From assembly GCA_003278225.1 (NCBI GenBank), contig QCGC01000006.1:1-64000 (forward strand): a stretch of DNA of 64,000 bases, read 5' to 3'. The first letter of the stretch is position 1. Every line of letters begins with the position of its first letter. Of this stretch, positions 17,478 through 26,418 are shown in pieces. A model generated the notes under the pieces. That model had not been told where the DNA came from and searched no databases. It worked only from the letters and a program-made list of their open reading frames with translations. The position numbers were made by a program, and so were the translations under genes. The stretch is from Prochlorococcus sp. AG-363-P01 (GTDB lineage: Bacteria > Cyanobacteriota > Cyanobacteriia > PCC-6307 > Cyanobiaceae).

Positions 17478-18983
17478 TTAAGCATTGAATAATTCAGAAT
17501 GAATAAATTCATTGATATTGTCATTCTTACTAGCTATTAATGAATCTACTAGTTCATCAACAAATCCCAATTTAAACCAATGACTAGTTAAAGTTCCCTT
17601 CATTCCTATACGATGACAACGATCCTCAGCCTGGGTAACATCTCCTGGAGTCCAAGGTCTGTCAAGCAAAATAACATGTTTAGCTCGGTGAAGAGTATAA
17701 CCAAGTCCACCAGTTCTATAAGTAGTTAACAATAAATTCTTTTGTCCTTTTTGAAAGGAATTGACTGCAAGCTCTCTTTCTTTAAAAGAATTTTCACCTG
17801 TAAGTAAAAATCCATCTAAATGATTATTAAGTAATTTCAAAGGTTCAATAAAACTACTAAATAAAACTACTGATTGACCTTGCTCGATAAGTTGATTTAC
17901 CAAGTTAGTAACAGCTGGTAATTTATATTCTGAGGAAATCTGTCGCAAAGCTAATAAAGCAGTCAATGATTCAGCATTCGATTGAACTAAACCTTGTTCA
18001 ACTCTTAACCGATATTCATCAAGAACCAATCTTATACGGTGATCAAAACCAATTGCTTCAGCTTTAGTGAGTGAAACCAAATGTTCCTGTCGTATCTTAG
18101 CCAAAAGTCCAAAGCAATTGTCTTTGCTTCGCTTCAAGATTAAAGAACTCAGTAATATTCTCAATTCATTTAAATTAGTTGCTCCGTGACAATTCCAAAT
18201 ACGATAAAAGCCATATTTCTGCCAATGACCATTACAAAAATCTTTCTCGAAAGCACGTTGATCTTCTGCTAATGGATGTTGAATAGCAGCTAATAAAGGG
18301 TAAAGCTCTACAGGGCGACCATTTTTCATAGGAGTTCCTGTAATCATCCAAATCGCCATAAGACTTGGATGACGCGATAATTTCAATAAAGCCTGTGATC
18401 GCTTAGCTTTTAAGGACTGAGCAAAATGAGCCTCATCAACAACAAGCAAAGTTGCTGAGGCAGGTAAATTTTTTGGTAATGCAGCCCAACTATGCAAATC
18501 AATATCTATATGAAGAGCACTAGCTTCTTTAAGCCAATGATCATGCAAACCTAATGGAGCAATAACTAATACATGCACATTGGCAAGGCGCACCATTGCA
18601 CGTGCTGCTAAAAGAACTGTCAGAGTTTTTCCTAAACCCATTTCATCTGCCAACAATGCTCCTCTTCTACATAACAGCCAGCGCGCTCCAGCCCTTTGAT
18701 GAGGAAAGGGAGTTCGCCCATCATTTAATTCAGAATAAAGATCAGCATTAGCTATTAATTCACAATGAGAAGGCAATTTAGGTAATGGTGCCTGAGATAA
18801 CTTAAGCCACTCAGTAAGATCATCTTTTACTACAAAACGTTTTGCGAGAAGAGCAGTTAAAGCTTGAGCAGCTGTAAAAGGAAATTCCCAACCAATATCA
18901 GTTCCTCGCCAAAAACCACGTGGCCTTATTTTGCGTAACTGTGAATGAGTAACAGCATCAAAAGGAAAAACTACCTTAATCAT
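17478..18983 (-). CDS. SNF2-family DNA translocase/helicase
   Basis: This 501-residue protein has the superfamily 2 SNF2 core. Walker A is D-E-M-G-L-G-K119-T, the Walker B box is V-V-D-E-A-H near 183, and motif III is I-T-G-T-P-M-K-N. In the second RecA lobe, T-T-Y-R-T-G-G-L-G-Y is near 425 and the motif VI segment D-R-C-H-R-I-G is near 455. It is short, with a roughly 90-residue N-terminal extension and no extra C-terminal domain, like bacterial relatives of SMARCAL1/ZRANB3 fork-remodelling enzymes. An HNH nuclease is encoded divergently 199 bp away. Repair or fork remodelling is inferred. Confidence 0.9.
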   Translation of the reverse strand: MIKVVFPFDAVTHSQLRKIRPRGFWRGTDIGWEFPFTAAQALTALLAKRFVVKDDLTEWLKLSQAPLPKLPSHCELIANADLYSELNDGRTPFPHQRAGARWLLCRRGALLADEMGLGKTLTVLLAARAMVRLANVHVLVIAPLGLHDHWLKEASALHIDIDLHSWAALPKNLPASATLLVVDEAHFAQSLKAKRSQALLKLSRHPSLMAIWMITGTPMKNGRPVELYPLLAAIQHPLAEDQRAFEKDFCNGHWQKYGFYRIWNCHGATNLNELRILLSSLILKRSKDNCFGLLAKIRQEHLVSLTKAEAIGFDHRIRLVLDEYRLRVEQGLVQSNAESLTALLALRQISSEYKLPAVTNLVNQLIEQGQSVVLFSSFIEPLKLLNNHLDGFLLTGENSFKERELAVNSFQKGQKNLLLTTYRTGGLGYTLHRAKHVILLDRPWTPGDVTQAEDRCHRIGMKGTLTSHWFKLGFVDELVDSLIASKNDNINEFIHSELFNA

Positions 18984-19182
18984 GCCTGCAGGAGTTAATC
19001 CTAAATAACAACTAGAAACTGATTTACTCCTAAATTTAATTGTTAACTTATATTTTACATTGATTTAATCCAGTATTTAGAAATTTGCATCGCTACGAGA
19101 AAAAATAATTGAGTACAAAGAATTGTTCAATACATTGACTAGATAGTGAGGCACGGCAAACTAATAAAAAGAAGAGCGCTCA

Positions 19183-19593
19183 ATGCAAAAGAGGGATGCG
19201 ATTTTTCTAGAAGATCTCTGTCCAAAATTAAGAGCTAGACATTGGCGTAAATCACTACACGCTTTTACTGGCAAAAGCTGTATCTATTGCGGAAAAAACT
19301 CAGAGTCAATTGATCACATTCTTCCGCGAAGTCAGGGTGGTCAAACAATTACTGAAAACTGTGTACCTGCATGTCTCTCATGCAATGGACTTAAATCAAA
19401 TACAGAAGCCTTTTATTGGTATAGGCAGCAACAGTTTTATGACCCCCGACGTGCAATGGCTATTCGGGCATGGATGGATGGAGATCTATCACTAGCATTA
19501 AGGTTAATTAAATGGGCCAACCCCAGCCTAATCACGACCAGCTTTGATTCAGCAAATAAAACCATCGATAACTGGAATTTACAAGCTGCTTAG
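19183..19593 (+). CDS. HNH endonuclease
   Basis: This 136-residue protein contains a complete HNH motif. C33-x-x-C36 and C64-x-x-C67 form the structural Zn site, and D44-H45 with N59 and the downstream C-N-x-x-K-S segment form the beta-beta-alpha metal site. The C-terminal half contains a Y-W-Y-R-Q-Q-Q-F-Y-D-P-R-R-A-M-A-I-R helix. Similar small HNH proteins are widespread in cyanobacteria, and their target is not known to me. It is divergent from the SNF2 gene, and nothing identifies it as part of an intron or homing element. Confidence 0.88.
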   Translation: MQKRDAIFLEDLCPKLRARHWRKSLHAFTGKSCIYCGKNSESIDHILPRSQGGQTITENCVPACLSCNGLKSNTEAFYWYRQQQFYDPRRAMAIRAWMDGDLSLALRLIKWANPSLITTSFDSANKTIDNWNLQAA

Positions 19594-19599
19594 AATTTT

Positions 19600-19845
19600 T
19601 CACCAAATTCTGCAAGCATTTGCAGAATTATATTTTTCACAAATGGAAGCAACTTGATTGGGACTCTCAGGAATCAAAATTGTCAAAAAGGTCAAACACG
19701 TAAAAGACATTGCCAAGCTGAAGTTAAAAGTCCTTTGAAATTTAGAAGCTACCTTTAAACGACCAAAACGAGGCAAAATAGCTTGTGAGGCTATAGGAAG
19801 ACTTACAGGAGTCGAAACCATGAGACCAATCCATCGATAATACAT
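19600..19845 (-). CDS. possible small membrane protein with C-terminal Cys pair
   Basis: This frame of up to 81 residues has one hydrophobic helix (F-S-L-A-M-S-F-T-C-L-T-F-L-T-I-L-I) and ends with C-E-K-Y-N-S-A-N-A-C-R-I-W. A C-x(8)-C-R-x-W tail is, from memory, common to a group of short picocyanobacterial proteins, which favours a real gene. From ATG 19845 its start would be only 8 bp from the divergent epimerase start. The internal ATG at 19821 would leave more room for promoters and is perhaps more likely. Function is unknown. Confidence 0.5.
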   Translation of the reverse strand: MYYRWIGLMVSTPVSLPIASQAILPRFGRLKVASKFQRTFNFSLAMSFTCLTFLTILIPESPNQVASICEKYNSANACRIW

Positions 19846-19853
19846 TTGTACTC

Positions 19854-20747
19854 ATGCTTGCAGATCTTGTCAACCGATTTGACCCTCTTCCTAAGAATTC
19901 AAAGCTATTGATCTTGGGAGCGGGTTTCAGCGGGCAACATGTAGCGGCGCTGGCCAGACAGCTTGGAACAAATGTGGTCTGCAGTCGACGAAAGATCCAA
20001 TCTCAGGATGAAAATTGTGTCTTTGATAGTGAAAAGCAAAAAATTCCTTCACAAATAACACTGAGCAAAGTCACTCATCTACTCAGTTGCATCCCTCCAG
20101 ATTCAACTGGAGAAGATCCGGTTCTTAAATGCTTAAAAAGCAATCTCTACAAAATGGACCTGAGATGGATTGGATACCTTTCAACAACAGGTGTCTACGG
20201 AGATTGCAAAGGTAGATGGGTTTCAGAAGCTGATCTGCCAAATCCACAATTACTTAGAAGCCAACGCAGACTCACATGTGAAAAAAAATGGCAAGAGTTA
20301 GATCTTCCTGTACAAATTCTGAGGCTGCCGGGAATCTATGGGCCAGGTAGATCAGCAATAGAAACACTCCAAACAGGCAAAGCAAAAATGATTGATAAGC
20401 CAGGACAAGTTTTTTCTAGAATTCATATAGACGATATTGCTGGGGCAATATTTCACCTCATCAAGTTAAGCGCCAAAGGTCAAAGACCAAGCATAGTCAA
20501 CCTGGCTGACAACCATCCATCTACAAATTTAGAAGTATTAACTTATGCCGCCTCTCTAATGAATTGTTCTCTACCTGAAATAGAGCCCTTTGAAAAGGCA
20601 TCACAACAAATGAGTCCAATGGCTTTATCTTTTTGGCAAGAAAATCGTAGAGTAAGCAACCAAATGCTTTGCAATAAACTTGGATACAAACTAATTCACC
20701 AAGATTATCAATCTGGTCTCGAAGATTGTTTTTTACAAGCCAATTAA
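19854..20747 (+). CDS. NAD-dependent epimerase/dehydratase family protein (YeeZ-like)
   Basis: This 297-residue extended short-chain dehydrogenase-like protein has a Rossmann fold at the N-terminus (L-I-L-G-A-G-F-S-G-Q-H near 20). S-T-T-G-V-Y-G-D follows near 122, and R-L-P-G-I-Y-G-P-G-R near 160 is typical of the YeeZ/NAD(P)-binding group. The Y-x-x-x-K pair of true SDR enzymes is degenerate, so catalytic activity is uncertain. An I-H-I-D-D-I-A-G segment near 193 is also family-typical. No pathway is indicated by the neighbours. Confidence 0.82.
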   Translation: MLADLVNRFDPLPKNSKLLILGAGFSGQHVAALARQLGTNVVCSRRKIQSQDENCVFDSEKQKIPSQITLSKVTHLLSCIPPDSTGEDPVLKCLKSNLYKMDLRWIGYLSTTGVYGDCKGRWVSEADLPNPQLLRSQRRLTCEKKWQELDLPVQILRLPGIYGPGRSAIETLQTGKAKMIDKPGQVFSRIHIDDIAGAIFHLIKLSAKGQRPSIVNLADNHPSTNLEVLTYAASLMNCSLPEIEPFEKASQQMSPMALSFWQENRRVSNQMLCNKLGYKLIHQDYQSGLEDCFLQAN

Positions 20748-20914
20748 TGTTTAATTTAAAATTTGAGCCGGCAAAAAATTAATTTAACAAACAAAGAAAC
20801 AAACTCTATGCTATTAAAAAATAAAAATGATAAATTGAATCTATAAAGTCTTTTATACTTAAATATATCAACAATGCATCATTTTTCCATCTGGATATAC
20901 ACTAAAATGATTTG

Positions 20915-21961
20915 ATGAAGCCAAAAAATATGACATACAGCAAACAACCTTACTCCAATAAACTTCGGATTGTAATAGCTATAGGAGATCCTTCTGGTAT
21001 TGGCCCAGAAATAATACTGAAAGCACTATGTTCTCAAGAACTACCAAAAGAAATGCAACCATTGTTAGTTGGTTGCAAGAAAACTCTTGAGATAATTCAC
21101 TCGAGATTGAAATTACAAGGTGTCAATTCTTTAATCAACCCAAAAAATCTAATCATAGAAGATTTACCTATTAGTTATAAAGTTAATCCTGGGCAACCAA
21201 ATGCAAAAACAGGTGCAGCAAGCTTTTATTGGTTAACCTATGCAACCAATCTACTAATAAGCAATAAAGCTAGAGCTCTTGTAACAGCTCCTATTTCAAA
21301 GAAATTCTGGCATAAAGCAGGACATATTTATCCAGGGCAAACAGAACGCTTAGCAGAATTAACAGGAGCGAAAGAACCTGCGATGCTATTCACTGCAGTA
21401 TCTAAAAAAAATGGTTGGAGGTTGAATACCTTGCTTGCCACAACACATATACCTCTGACAAGTGTTCCTAATGCACTTACACCTGACCTGATTGAATCCA
21501 AACTAAATACACTTTTCACCTTCTGCAAAAGATTCAAAACTAATCCAAGAATTGTTGTAGCAGGTCTAAATCCGCATGCAGGGGAAGATGGAAATCTTGG
21601 AACAGAAGAAATTCAATGGATTAGCCCTCTTCTCAATCAATGGCAAGTTAATCATCCAGAAGTAAAGCTAATTGGACCAGTTCCCCCAGATACTTGTTGG
21701 CTGTCTACTGTTAAAGCTTGGGAGGAACAACCAAATGAGCAAAGTCCGGATGGGATTTTGGCTTTGTATCACGATCAAGGATTAATTCCTATGAAATTAA
21801 TTGCCTTCGATGAAGCCGTAAACACAACATTGGGTCTTCCCTTTATTCGCACTTCACCTGATCATGGAACGGCCTTTGATATCGCAGACAAGGGACTTGC
21901 AAGGCCAAACAGCATGATCGCTGCAATAAAAGCTGCGTGGGATCTCTCCTCTAATAAATAA
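20915..21961 (+). CDS. pdxA: 4-hydroxythreonine-4-phosphate dehydrogenase
   Basis: PdxA oxidises 4-phosphohydroxy-L-threonine in the DXP-dependent pyridoxal phosphate pathway. It is about 348 residues. Signatures are I-G-D-P-S-G-I-G-P-E near the N-terminus, the T-A-P-I-S-K segment, P-G-Q-T-E-R-L-A-E-L near 137, the metal-binding H in G-L-N-P-H-A-G-E-D-G and the G-L-P-F-I-R-T-S-P-D-H-G-T-A-F-D C-terminal motif. ATG 20915 is preferred to TTG 20912; ATG 20930 is also possible. It converges on accB with adjacent stops. Confidence 0.96.
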   Translation: MKPKNMTYSKQPYSNKLRIVIAIGDPSGIGPEIILKALCSQELPKEMQPLLVGCKKTLEIIHSRLKLQGVNSLINPKNLIIEDLPISYKVNPGQPNAKTGAASFYWLTYATNLLISNKARALVTAPISKKFWHKAGHIYPGQTERLAELTGAKEPAMLFTAVSKKNGWRLNTLLATTHIPLTSVPNALTPDLIESKLNTLFTFCKRFKTNPRIVVAGLNPHAGEDGNLGTEEIQWISPLLNQWQVNHPEVKLIGPVPPDTCWLSTVKAWEEQPNEQSPDGILALYHDQGLIPMKLIAFDEAVNTTLGLPFIRTSPDHGTAFDIADKGLARPNSMIAAIKAAWDLSSNK

Positions 21962-22459
21962 TCAAGCTGGCTTTACTCTCATTAAAACTTCACCAAACTC
22001 TACGGGAGTTCCATTCTCAACAAGAATTTCAATAATTTCACCACTAACTTCTGATTCCAATTCATTCATCAACTTCATTGCCTCAAGAATGCAAACCGTT
22101 TGTCCAACCCCTATTCTATTTCCCACTTCAACGAAATTTGGTTCGCCAGGTGCTGGTGCCCTGTAGAAAGTACCAACCATTGGGGCTGTAACGTCAACCA
22201 GATCAGCCCTTACAGCGGGTACAGCTGGCGGAGGATTACTTGGAGCGGGAAGCTCAGTCTTAACTTGTGATACTTGTTGTACCTGCAAGTCGGAACCAGA
22301 AGCAACAGGTACAGCAGCAGCTACTGCAGATGCAATAGGCAAATTCCGTCTGACTTCTAAACGAAAGTCTTCTCCTTCCAAACGAAATTCTTGTATATCA
22401 CTGTCAGCCAGAGCAGCTAACAAGCGATGTAGTTCGTCGTGATCAAGTTGTATGGACAT
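21962..22459 (-). CDS. accB: biotin carboxyl carrier protein of acetyl-CoA carboxylase
   Basis: This 165-residue carrier has an N-terminal helical segment, an Ala/Pro/Val-rich flexible linker (about 42-85) and a C-terminal biotinyl domain. The biotin-accepting Lys is K129 in E-A-M-K-L-M-N-E-L-E, and the T-A-P-M-V-G-T-F-Y-R entrance is intact. Biotin on this Lys shuttles carboxyl groups in fatty-acid synthesis. Its ATG shares one base with the efp stop, so accB is translated with efp. Length and motif spacing are normal. Confidence 0.96.
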   Translation of the reverse strand: MSIQLDHDELHRLLAALADSDIQEFRLEGEDFRLEVRRNLPIASAVAAAVPVASGSDLQVQQVSQVKTELPAPSNPPPAVPAVRADLVDVTAPMVGTFYRAPAPGEPNFVEVGNRIGVGQTVCILEAMKLMNELESEVSGEIIEILVENGTPVEFGEVLMRVKPA

Positions 22460-23019
22460 TAGTTCTCTCTGCCTAGGTAACTGTCATTTCGTGTATCCAC
22501 TTTTATTTTCTCACCTATGGAAATAAATAGGGGCACCATCACCTGAGCACCAGTTTCCAATATGGCAGGCTTTGTACCTCCAGTAGCAGTATCCCCTTTC
22601 ACTCCAGGATCAGTTTCCTTAACTGAAAGTACAACTGAATTTGGCAATTCAACCTCCAAAGGCTTTCCATTCCAAGAAACCACATTGACCTCCATACCTT
22701 CTTTGAGATATTTGCGGCTAACACCAATTTGATCAGCCGTTAACCTCGTTTCTTCATAACTAGACATGTCCATAAACACATAATCACCTGATTCCATATA
22801 AGTGTGTTGCAATGTCGATTTCTCAAGCAAAGCCTGAGGAAGCATTTCTCCGGCTCGAAATGTTTTTTCAACAACATTGCCACTTTGCACAGCCTTTAAT
22901 TTGGTCCGAACAAAAGCCGAGCCCTTACCGGGCTTAACATGTAGAAATTCAACAACACGCCATACAGCTCCATCCAGTTCAATGGTGGTGCCAGTACGGA
23001 AGTCGTTACTGGAAATCAT
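22459..23019 (-). CDS. efp: translation elongation factor P
   Basis: EF-P relieves ribosome stalling at poly-proline. This 186-residue protein has the three beta-barrel layout. The KOW-like N-terminal domain carries the loop K-P-G-K32-G-S-A-F whose Lys inserts at the peptidyl transferase centre; how it is modified here, if at all, cannot be seen. The C-terminal OB domain contains the conserved T-D-P-G-V-K-G-D-T segment and ends with the typical I-K-V-D-T-R motif. The efp-accB order with one-base overlap is common in cyanobacteria. It is divergent from the cyclophilin gene. Confidence 0.97.
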   Translation of the reverse strand: MISSNDFRTGTTIELDGAVWRVVEFLHVKPGKGSAFVRTKLKAVQSGNVVEKTFRAGEMLPQALLEKSTLQHTYMESGDYVFMDMSSYEETRLTADQIGVSRKYLKEGMEVNVVSWNGKPLEVELPNSVVLSVKETDPGVKGDTATGGTKPAILETGAQVMVPLFISIGEKIKVDTRNDSYLGREN

Positions 23020-23081
23020 TGCTAAGAGATTTGTCCCGTGATCATAAGACTGTGCGAAAGTTATTCATCACCTTGAGCCAC

Positions 23082-24164
23082 ATGGTTAATAAGCTTTTCC
23101 AACAATCTGTAGTTTTCCTGCTGATCAGCATTGCGCTAATAGCAACGTTAATCGAGCCTGCTGAAGCTGCACTCCCTCCTGGCAATGCAGTTAAAGATCC
23201 CTATGAAATCTTGCGGAATGCCTTGCCCATTCAGCAAAAAGAACTTCGCGAAATACAACATAAATTAGAAGACACAAATGATGCGGTGCGCCGAAACCAA
23301 TGGCCAGCTGTTAGTAAAGCAGTATCTTCAGCACAATTTCGAGTTAGCAACCAAAAAAATGAAATACTAAACACAATTCCTTCAAACCAAAGGAATAAAG
23401 CTGAAAATATCTTAATAGAGTTAAAAACAAGACTGAACAATCTTAACGAGCTGGCTAATAATAAAAATAAGGGGAAATTCCTTGATGAAAGAAGTAAAAG
23501 TCTCCAGGAAATTGGGGAGTTAGAAGCACTGGTTTTAGGTGATAAATTCCCTTACACAATTCCCAAAGAGTTTGATAAACTGCCACGACTACTAGGAAGA
23601 GCAAGTGTGTCAATTAATACGAGCAAAGGAAATATGCAAGCAATAATAGATGGATATAATGCACCTTTAACTGGAGGAGCTTTTATAGATCTTGCTCTAA
23701 AAGGCTTTTATGATGAATTACCAATTAATAGAGCAGAAGAATTTTTTGTACTTCAAACTGGTGATCCTAAAGGTGATCAAACAGGTTATTTAGATCCACA
23801 AACCAATGAAGAGCGTCATGTACCTTTAGAAATCAGAGTCCGAAACCAAACAGAAACAATTTATAACCATACCTTTGAAGAATTAGGCCTATATACAGAA
23901 ACTCCTGTTCTTCCATTCTCAACTCCAGGTGCACTTGGCTGGTCGCATTCAGGAAATGCTTTAGATGATGGATCCTCACAATTCTTCTTTTTTCTATATG
24001 ACGCAGAGCTAAACCCAGCGGGGAGAAATCTAATTGATGGCAATAATGCAGCTTTTGGTTATGTAGTAGAAGGGACTGAAATTCTCAATAAATTAGATGT
24101 AAATGACCAAATTCTATCCATTAAAGTTAACGATGGCGCAGATCGACTGCTAGCCAATGGTTGA
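23082..24164 (+). CDS. thylakoid-lumen-type cyclophilin (peptidyl-prolyl isomerase, TLP40/CYP38-like)
   Basis: I start at ATG 23082, giving a 360-residue protein with a clear signal peptide (M-V-N-K-L-F-Q-Q then a hydrophobic run ending P-A-E-A-A). The frame reaches upstream to TTG 23019 on top of the efp start, which is less likely. After the signal there is a helical-bundle region (about 25-165), then a degenerate cyclophilin domain (about 190-360) with F-V-L-Q-T-G-D-P, P-F-S-T-P-G-A-L-G and S-Q-F-F-F-F-L motifs. This matches TLP40/CYP38, a lumenal factor for photosystem II assembly. The stop overlaps the thiL start. Confidence 0.85.
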   Translation: MVNKLFQQSVVFLLISIALIATLIEPAEAALPPGNAVKDPYEILRNALPIQQKELREIQHKLEDTNDAVRRNQWPAVSKAVSSAQFRVSNQKNEILNTIPSNQRNKAENILIELKTRLNNLNELANNKNKGKFLDERSKSLQEIGELEALVLGDKFPYTIPKEFDKLPRLLGRASVSINTSKGNMQAIIDGYNAPLTGGAFIDLALKGFYDELPINRAEEFFVLQTGDPKGDQTGYLDPQTNEERHVPLEIRVRNQTETIYNHTFEELGLYTETPVLPFSTPGALGWSHSGNALDDGSSQFFFFLYDAELNPAGRNLIDGNNAAFGYVVEGTEILNKLDVNDQILSIKVNDGADRLLANG

Positions 24165-25159
24165 GGGGAAAAATTTTGATTGAAAGTTTAGAGCAACTTG
24201 GTGAAGAAGAACTACTCAAACGTCTGCAAAGGTTTATGCCTATAGGTCAGACTAAGGACGACACAGCACAAATCAATTCTTATCAAAAAAACCTGCTAGT
24301 TAATACAGATGTTCTAGTTGAAGGAGTTCATTTCAGTAAAGCAACCCTCTCAGCAGAACATGTGGGATGGAAATCAATAACAACTAACATTTCTGACCTT
24401 GCCTGTAGTGGAGTAGATCAAATTCTAGGCGTAACTGTAGGGATGATTGCACCACCTTCTACTCAATGGAGTTGGGTAGAAGGTGTTTATAGAGGCATGG
24501 ATAAAGCCTTAAACCAATTTGGAGGAGAATTAATTGGGGGAGATTGCTCCACTGGCTCAGAAAAAGTTCTAGCAATAACTGCTATTGGCACTCTTGGCAA
24601 ACTCCGACTTCATAGATCCAATGCATTAGAAGGTGATTATCTTTTAACCAGTGGACCCCATGGTCTCAGTCGTCTAGGGCTCGCTCTCCTGCTACAAGAT
24701 TCACAAATCGATGACAAGCAATTAACAGAGGAACTAAAAGAAAAAGCAATCACAACTCATCAAAAACCAACTCCCCCTCTTGAAGCTCTTAGAGCACTTG
24801 AGACAAGCAAACCCAAAAAGCTCCCTTGGAGAGCAGCAGGCACTGACAGTAGTGATGGCCTACTCGCTGCTATCCAAAGTATTTGCAATAGTAGTCAATG
24901 CCAAGCTGTACTAGACCCAGACAATCTCCCTAAAGATCCGTCCTGGCCTTTAGGTGAATTATGGGACAAATGGTGCATTAATGGAGGCGAAGATTATGAA
25001 CTAATAGTTAGTCTTCCACCAAGTTGGGCAGAAGCATTTTTAGAAAATTTTCCTTACGGTCAAAAAATTGGATTCATAAAATCAGGCCCACCACAAATCA
25101 TTTGGAACAATGGTGAAAAATTAAATAAATCTATCTTTGATGAATTCAAACATTTTTAA
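24161..25159 (+). CDS. thiL: thiamine-monophosphate kinase
   Basis: ThiL phosphorylates thiamine monophosphate to the diphosphate cofactor. It is about 332 residues. Typical features are the N-terminal D-D-T-A segment, L-V-N-T-D-V-L-V-E-G-V-H-F, W-K-S-I-T-T-N-I-S-D-L-A, G-G-D metal/ATP motifs and the C-terminal G-T-D-S-S-D-G-L and N-G-G-E-D-Y-E-L segments. The start is TTG 24161 (overlapping the cyclophilin stop by 4 bp) or TTG 24176; no ATG fits. It is followed by a strong hairpin facing the convergent gap2. Confidence 0.95.
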   Translation: MRGKILIESLEQLGEEELLKRLQRFMPIGQTKDDTAQINSYQKNLLVNTDVLVEGVHFSKATLSAEHVGWKSITTNISDLACSGVDQILGVTVGMIAPPSTQWSWVEGVYRGMDKALNQFGGELIGGDCSTGSEKVLAITAIGTLGKLRLHRSNALEGDYLLTSGPHGLSRLGLALLLQDSQIDDKQLTEELKEKAITTHQKPTPPLEALRALETSKPKKLPWRAAGTDSSDGLLAAIQSICNSSQCQAVLDPDNLPKDPSWPLGELWDKWCINGGEDYELIVSLPPSWAEAFLENFPYGQKIGFIKSGPPQIIWNNGEKLNKSIFDEFKHF

Positions 25160-25161
25160 AG

Positions 25162-25191
25162 TTAAAGCCATCTAATAAAAGATGGCTTTAA
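25162..25191. terminator. bidirectional hairpin terminator between thiL and gap2
   Basis: TTAAAGCCATCT (25162-25173) and its exact reverse complement (25180-25191) flank a 6-base loop, giving a perfect 12-bp stem between two convergent stops. The A-T pairs at the stem ends supply a short T-run in each direction. This is the clearest terminator-like element in the window. Confidence 0.8.
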
Positions 25192-25201
25192 AAATCAATT
25201 T

Positions 25202-26224
25202 TTACTTCCAATTCTTTGAAACGATTTCAGCTAAATCAACAACACGCTGACTATACCCCCACTCATTGTCATACCAAGCAAGAACTTTGATCATGTTTCC
25301 ACCTATACCCATCGTGAGTGCTTCATCAACAATTGTTGATTCATTGGTTCCTGCATAATCAGTCGAAACGAGTGGGAGATCACCATATTTAATGATTCCC
25401 TTCATTGAACCCTCAGAAGCAGTTTTTAAAGCAGAGTTCACTTCTTCGGCAGTTGTGGAGCGACCAGCTTCAAACACCAAATCAACAGCTGAAACATTTG
25501 GAGTAGGAACACGCATAGCTATTCCTGTTAGCTTTCCTTTCATCTGTGGATAAACCAAAGCTACGGCCTTTGCAGCACCTGTTGAAGTAGGCACAATATT
25601 CATTGCTGCAGCCCTTGCACGCCTGAGATCCCTATGACTGTTATCTAAAATTCGTTGATCCCCTGTATAACTATGAATTGTGGTCATTAGACCTTTATTA
25701 ATTCCAAAAGTCTGATCAAGAACCTTAACAATCGGAGCTAAGCAGTTAGTTGTGCAACTTGCGTTGCTCAGGATGTCAAAGTCTTCATGCCGATATTGAT
25801 CAGCATTAACTCCTACTACAAATGTTCCTACACCATCTCCTTTGCCAGGAGCAGTAAGAATCACTTTCTTAGCACCCGCTTGAATATGCTTACTTGCTCC
25901 AACATCTGTATTGAAAACACCTGTTGATTCAATTACTAAATCTATTCCCCATTCCTTCCAAGGAAGATTTAATGGATTTCTATCTGAAAAACACTTTATG
26001 CTCTTGCCATTGATAACGAAAGTGTCATCGGTATGACTAATTTCTGCATCTTTGATTTGTCCAAGAATAGAGTCATATTTCAACAAATGAGCACATGTCT
26101 TGGGGTCAGAAGTGACATTTATTCCAACAACCTCAATGCCTGTATTGGAACCTCTGCTCAACCAACAACGCATAAAATTTCGCCCGATTCGGCCAAATCC
26201 ATTTATCGCAACACGCAAGGTCAT
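25202..26224 (-). CDS. gap2: glyceraldehyde-3-phosphate dehydrogenase (Calvin-cycle type)
   Basis: This 340-residue enzyme begins at ATG 26224 with the conserved [14 protein letters not shown]. An upstream ATG at 26266 is in frame but adds a non-homologous extension. The catalytic Cys157 lies in S-N-A-S-C-T-T-N-C and the partner His in the H-S-Y-T-G-D-Q segment. The long, cyanobacterial/plastid-like sequence and K-P-x-free NAD(P) loop fit Gap2, which reduces 1,3-bisphosphoglycerate in carbon fixation and also works in gluconeogenesis. The assignment to Gap2 rather than Gap1 is from overall resemblance. Confidence 0.93.
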   Translation of the reverse strand: MTLRVAINGFGRIGRNFMRCWLSRGSNTGIEVVGINVTSDPKTCAHLLKYDSILGQIKDAEISHTDDTFVINGKSIKCFSDRNPLNLPWKEWGIDLVIESTGVFNTDVGASKHIQAGAKKVILTAPGKGDGVGTFVVGVNADQYRHEDFDILSNASCTTNCLAPIVKVLDQTFGINKGLMTTIHSYTGDQRILDNSHRDLRRARAAAMNIVPTSTGAAKAVALVYPQMKGKLTGIAMRVPTPNVSAVDLVFEAGRSTTAEEVNSALKTASEGSMKGIIKYGDLPLVSTDYAGTNESTIVDEALTMGIGGNMIKVLAWYDNEWGYSQRVVDLAEIVSKNWK

Positions 26225-26418
26225 ATGAAAAGCGGACAAGCCGCAGGGTTCTTGGCCGCTGATCATACAGACATGGGTATCAAAAATAGATTTTTTTATC
26301 GTCGATCCGCAAAATTAGATCTCAATCCTCTACAAAAAGTCTGAAAAAGCTCGAAAAAATTCAAAAACACGCGATAACAAGACAAGGTGATTTATCTTTT
26401 ACCCCTAAGCCAAAATCT

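Noticed and set aside
19183..19593. HNH gene as an intron or homing element
   Set aside because: It is an independent gene with its own start, not inserted in another gene, and no intron structure surrounds it.
26225..26266. N-terminal extension of gap2 from ATG 26266
   Set aside because: GAPDH proteins begin near M-T-L-R-V-A-I-N-G, which starts at 26224; the extra 14 residues are not homologous.
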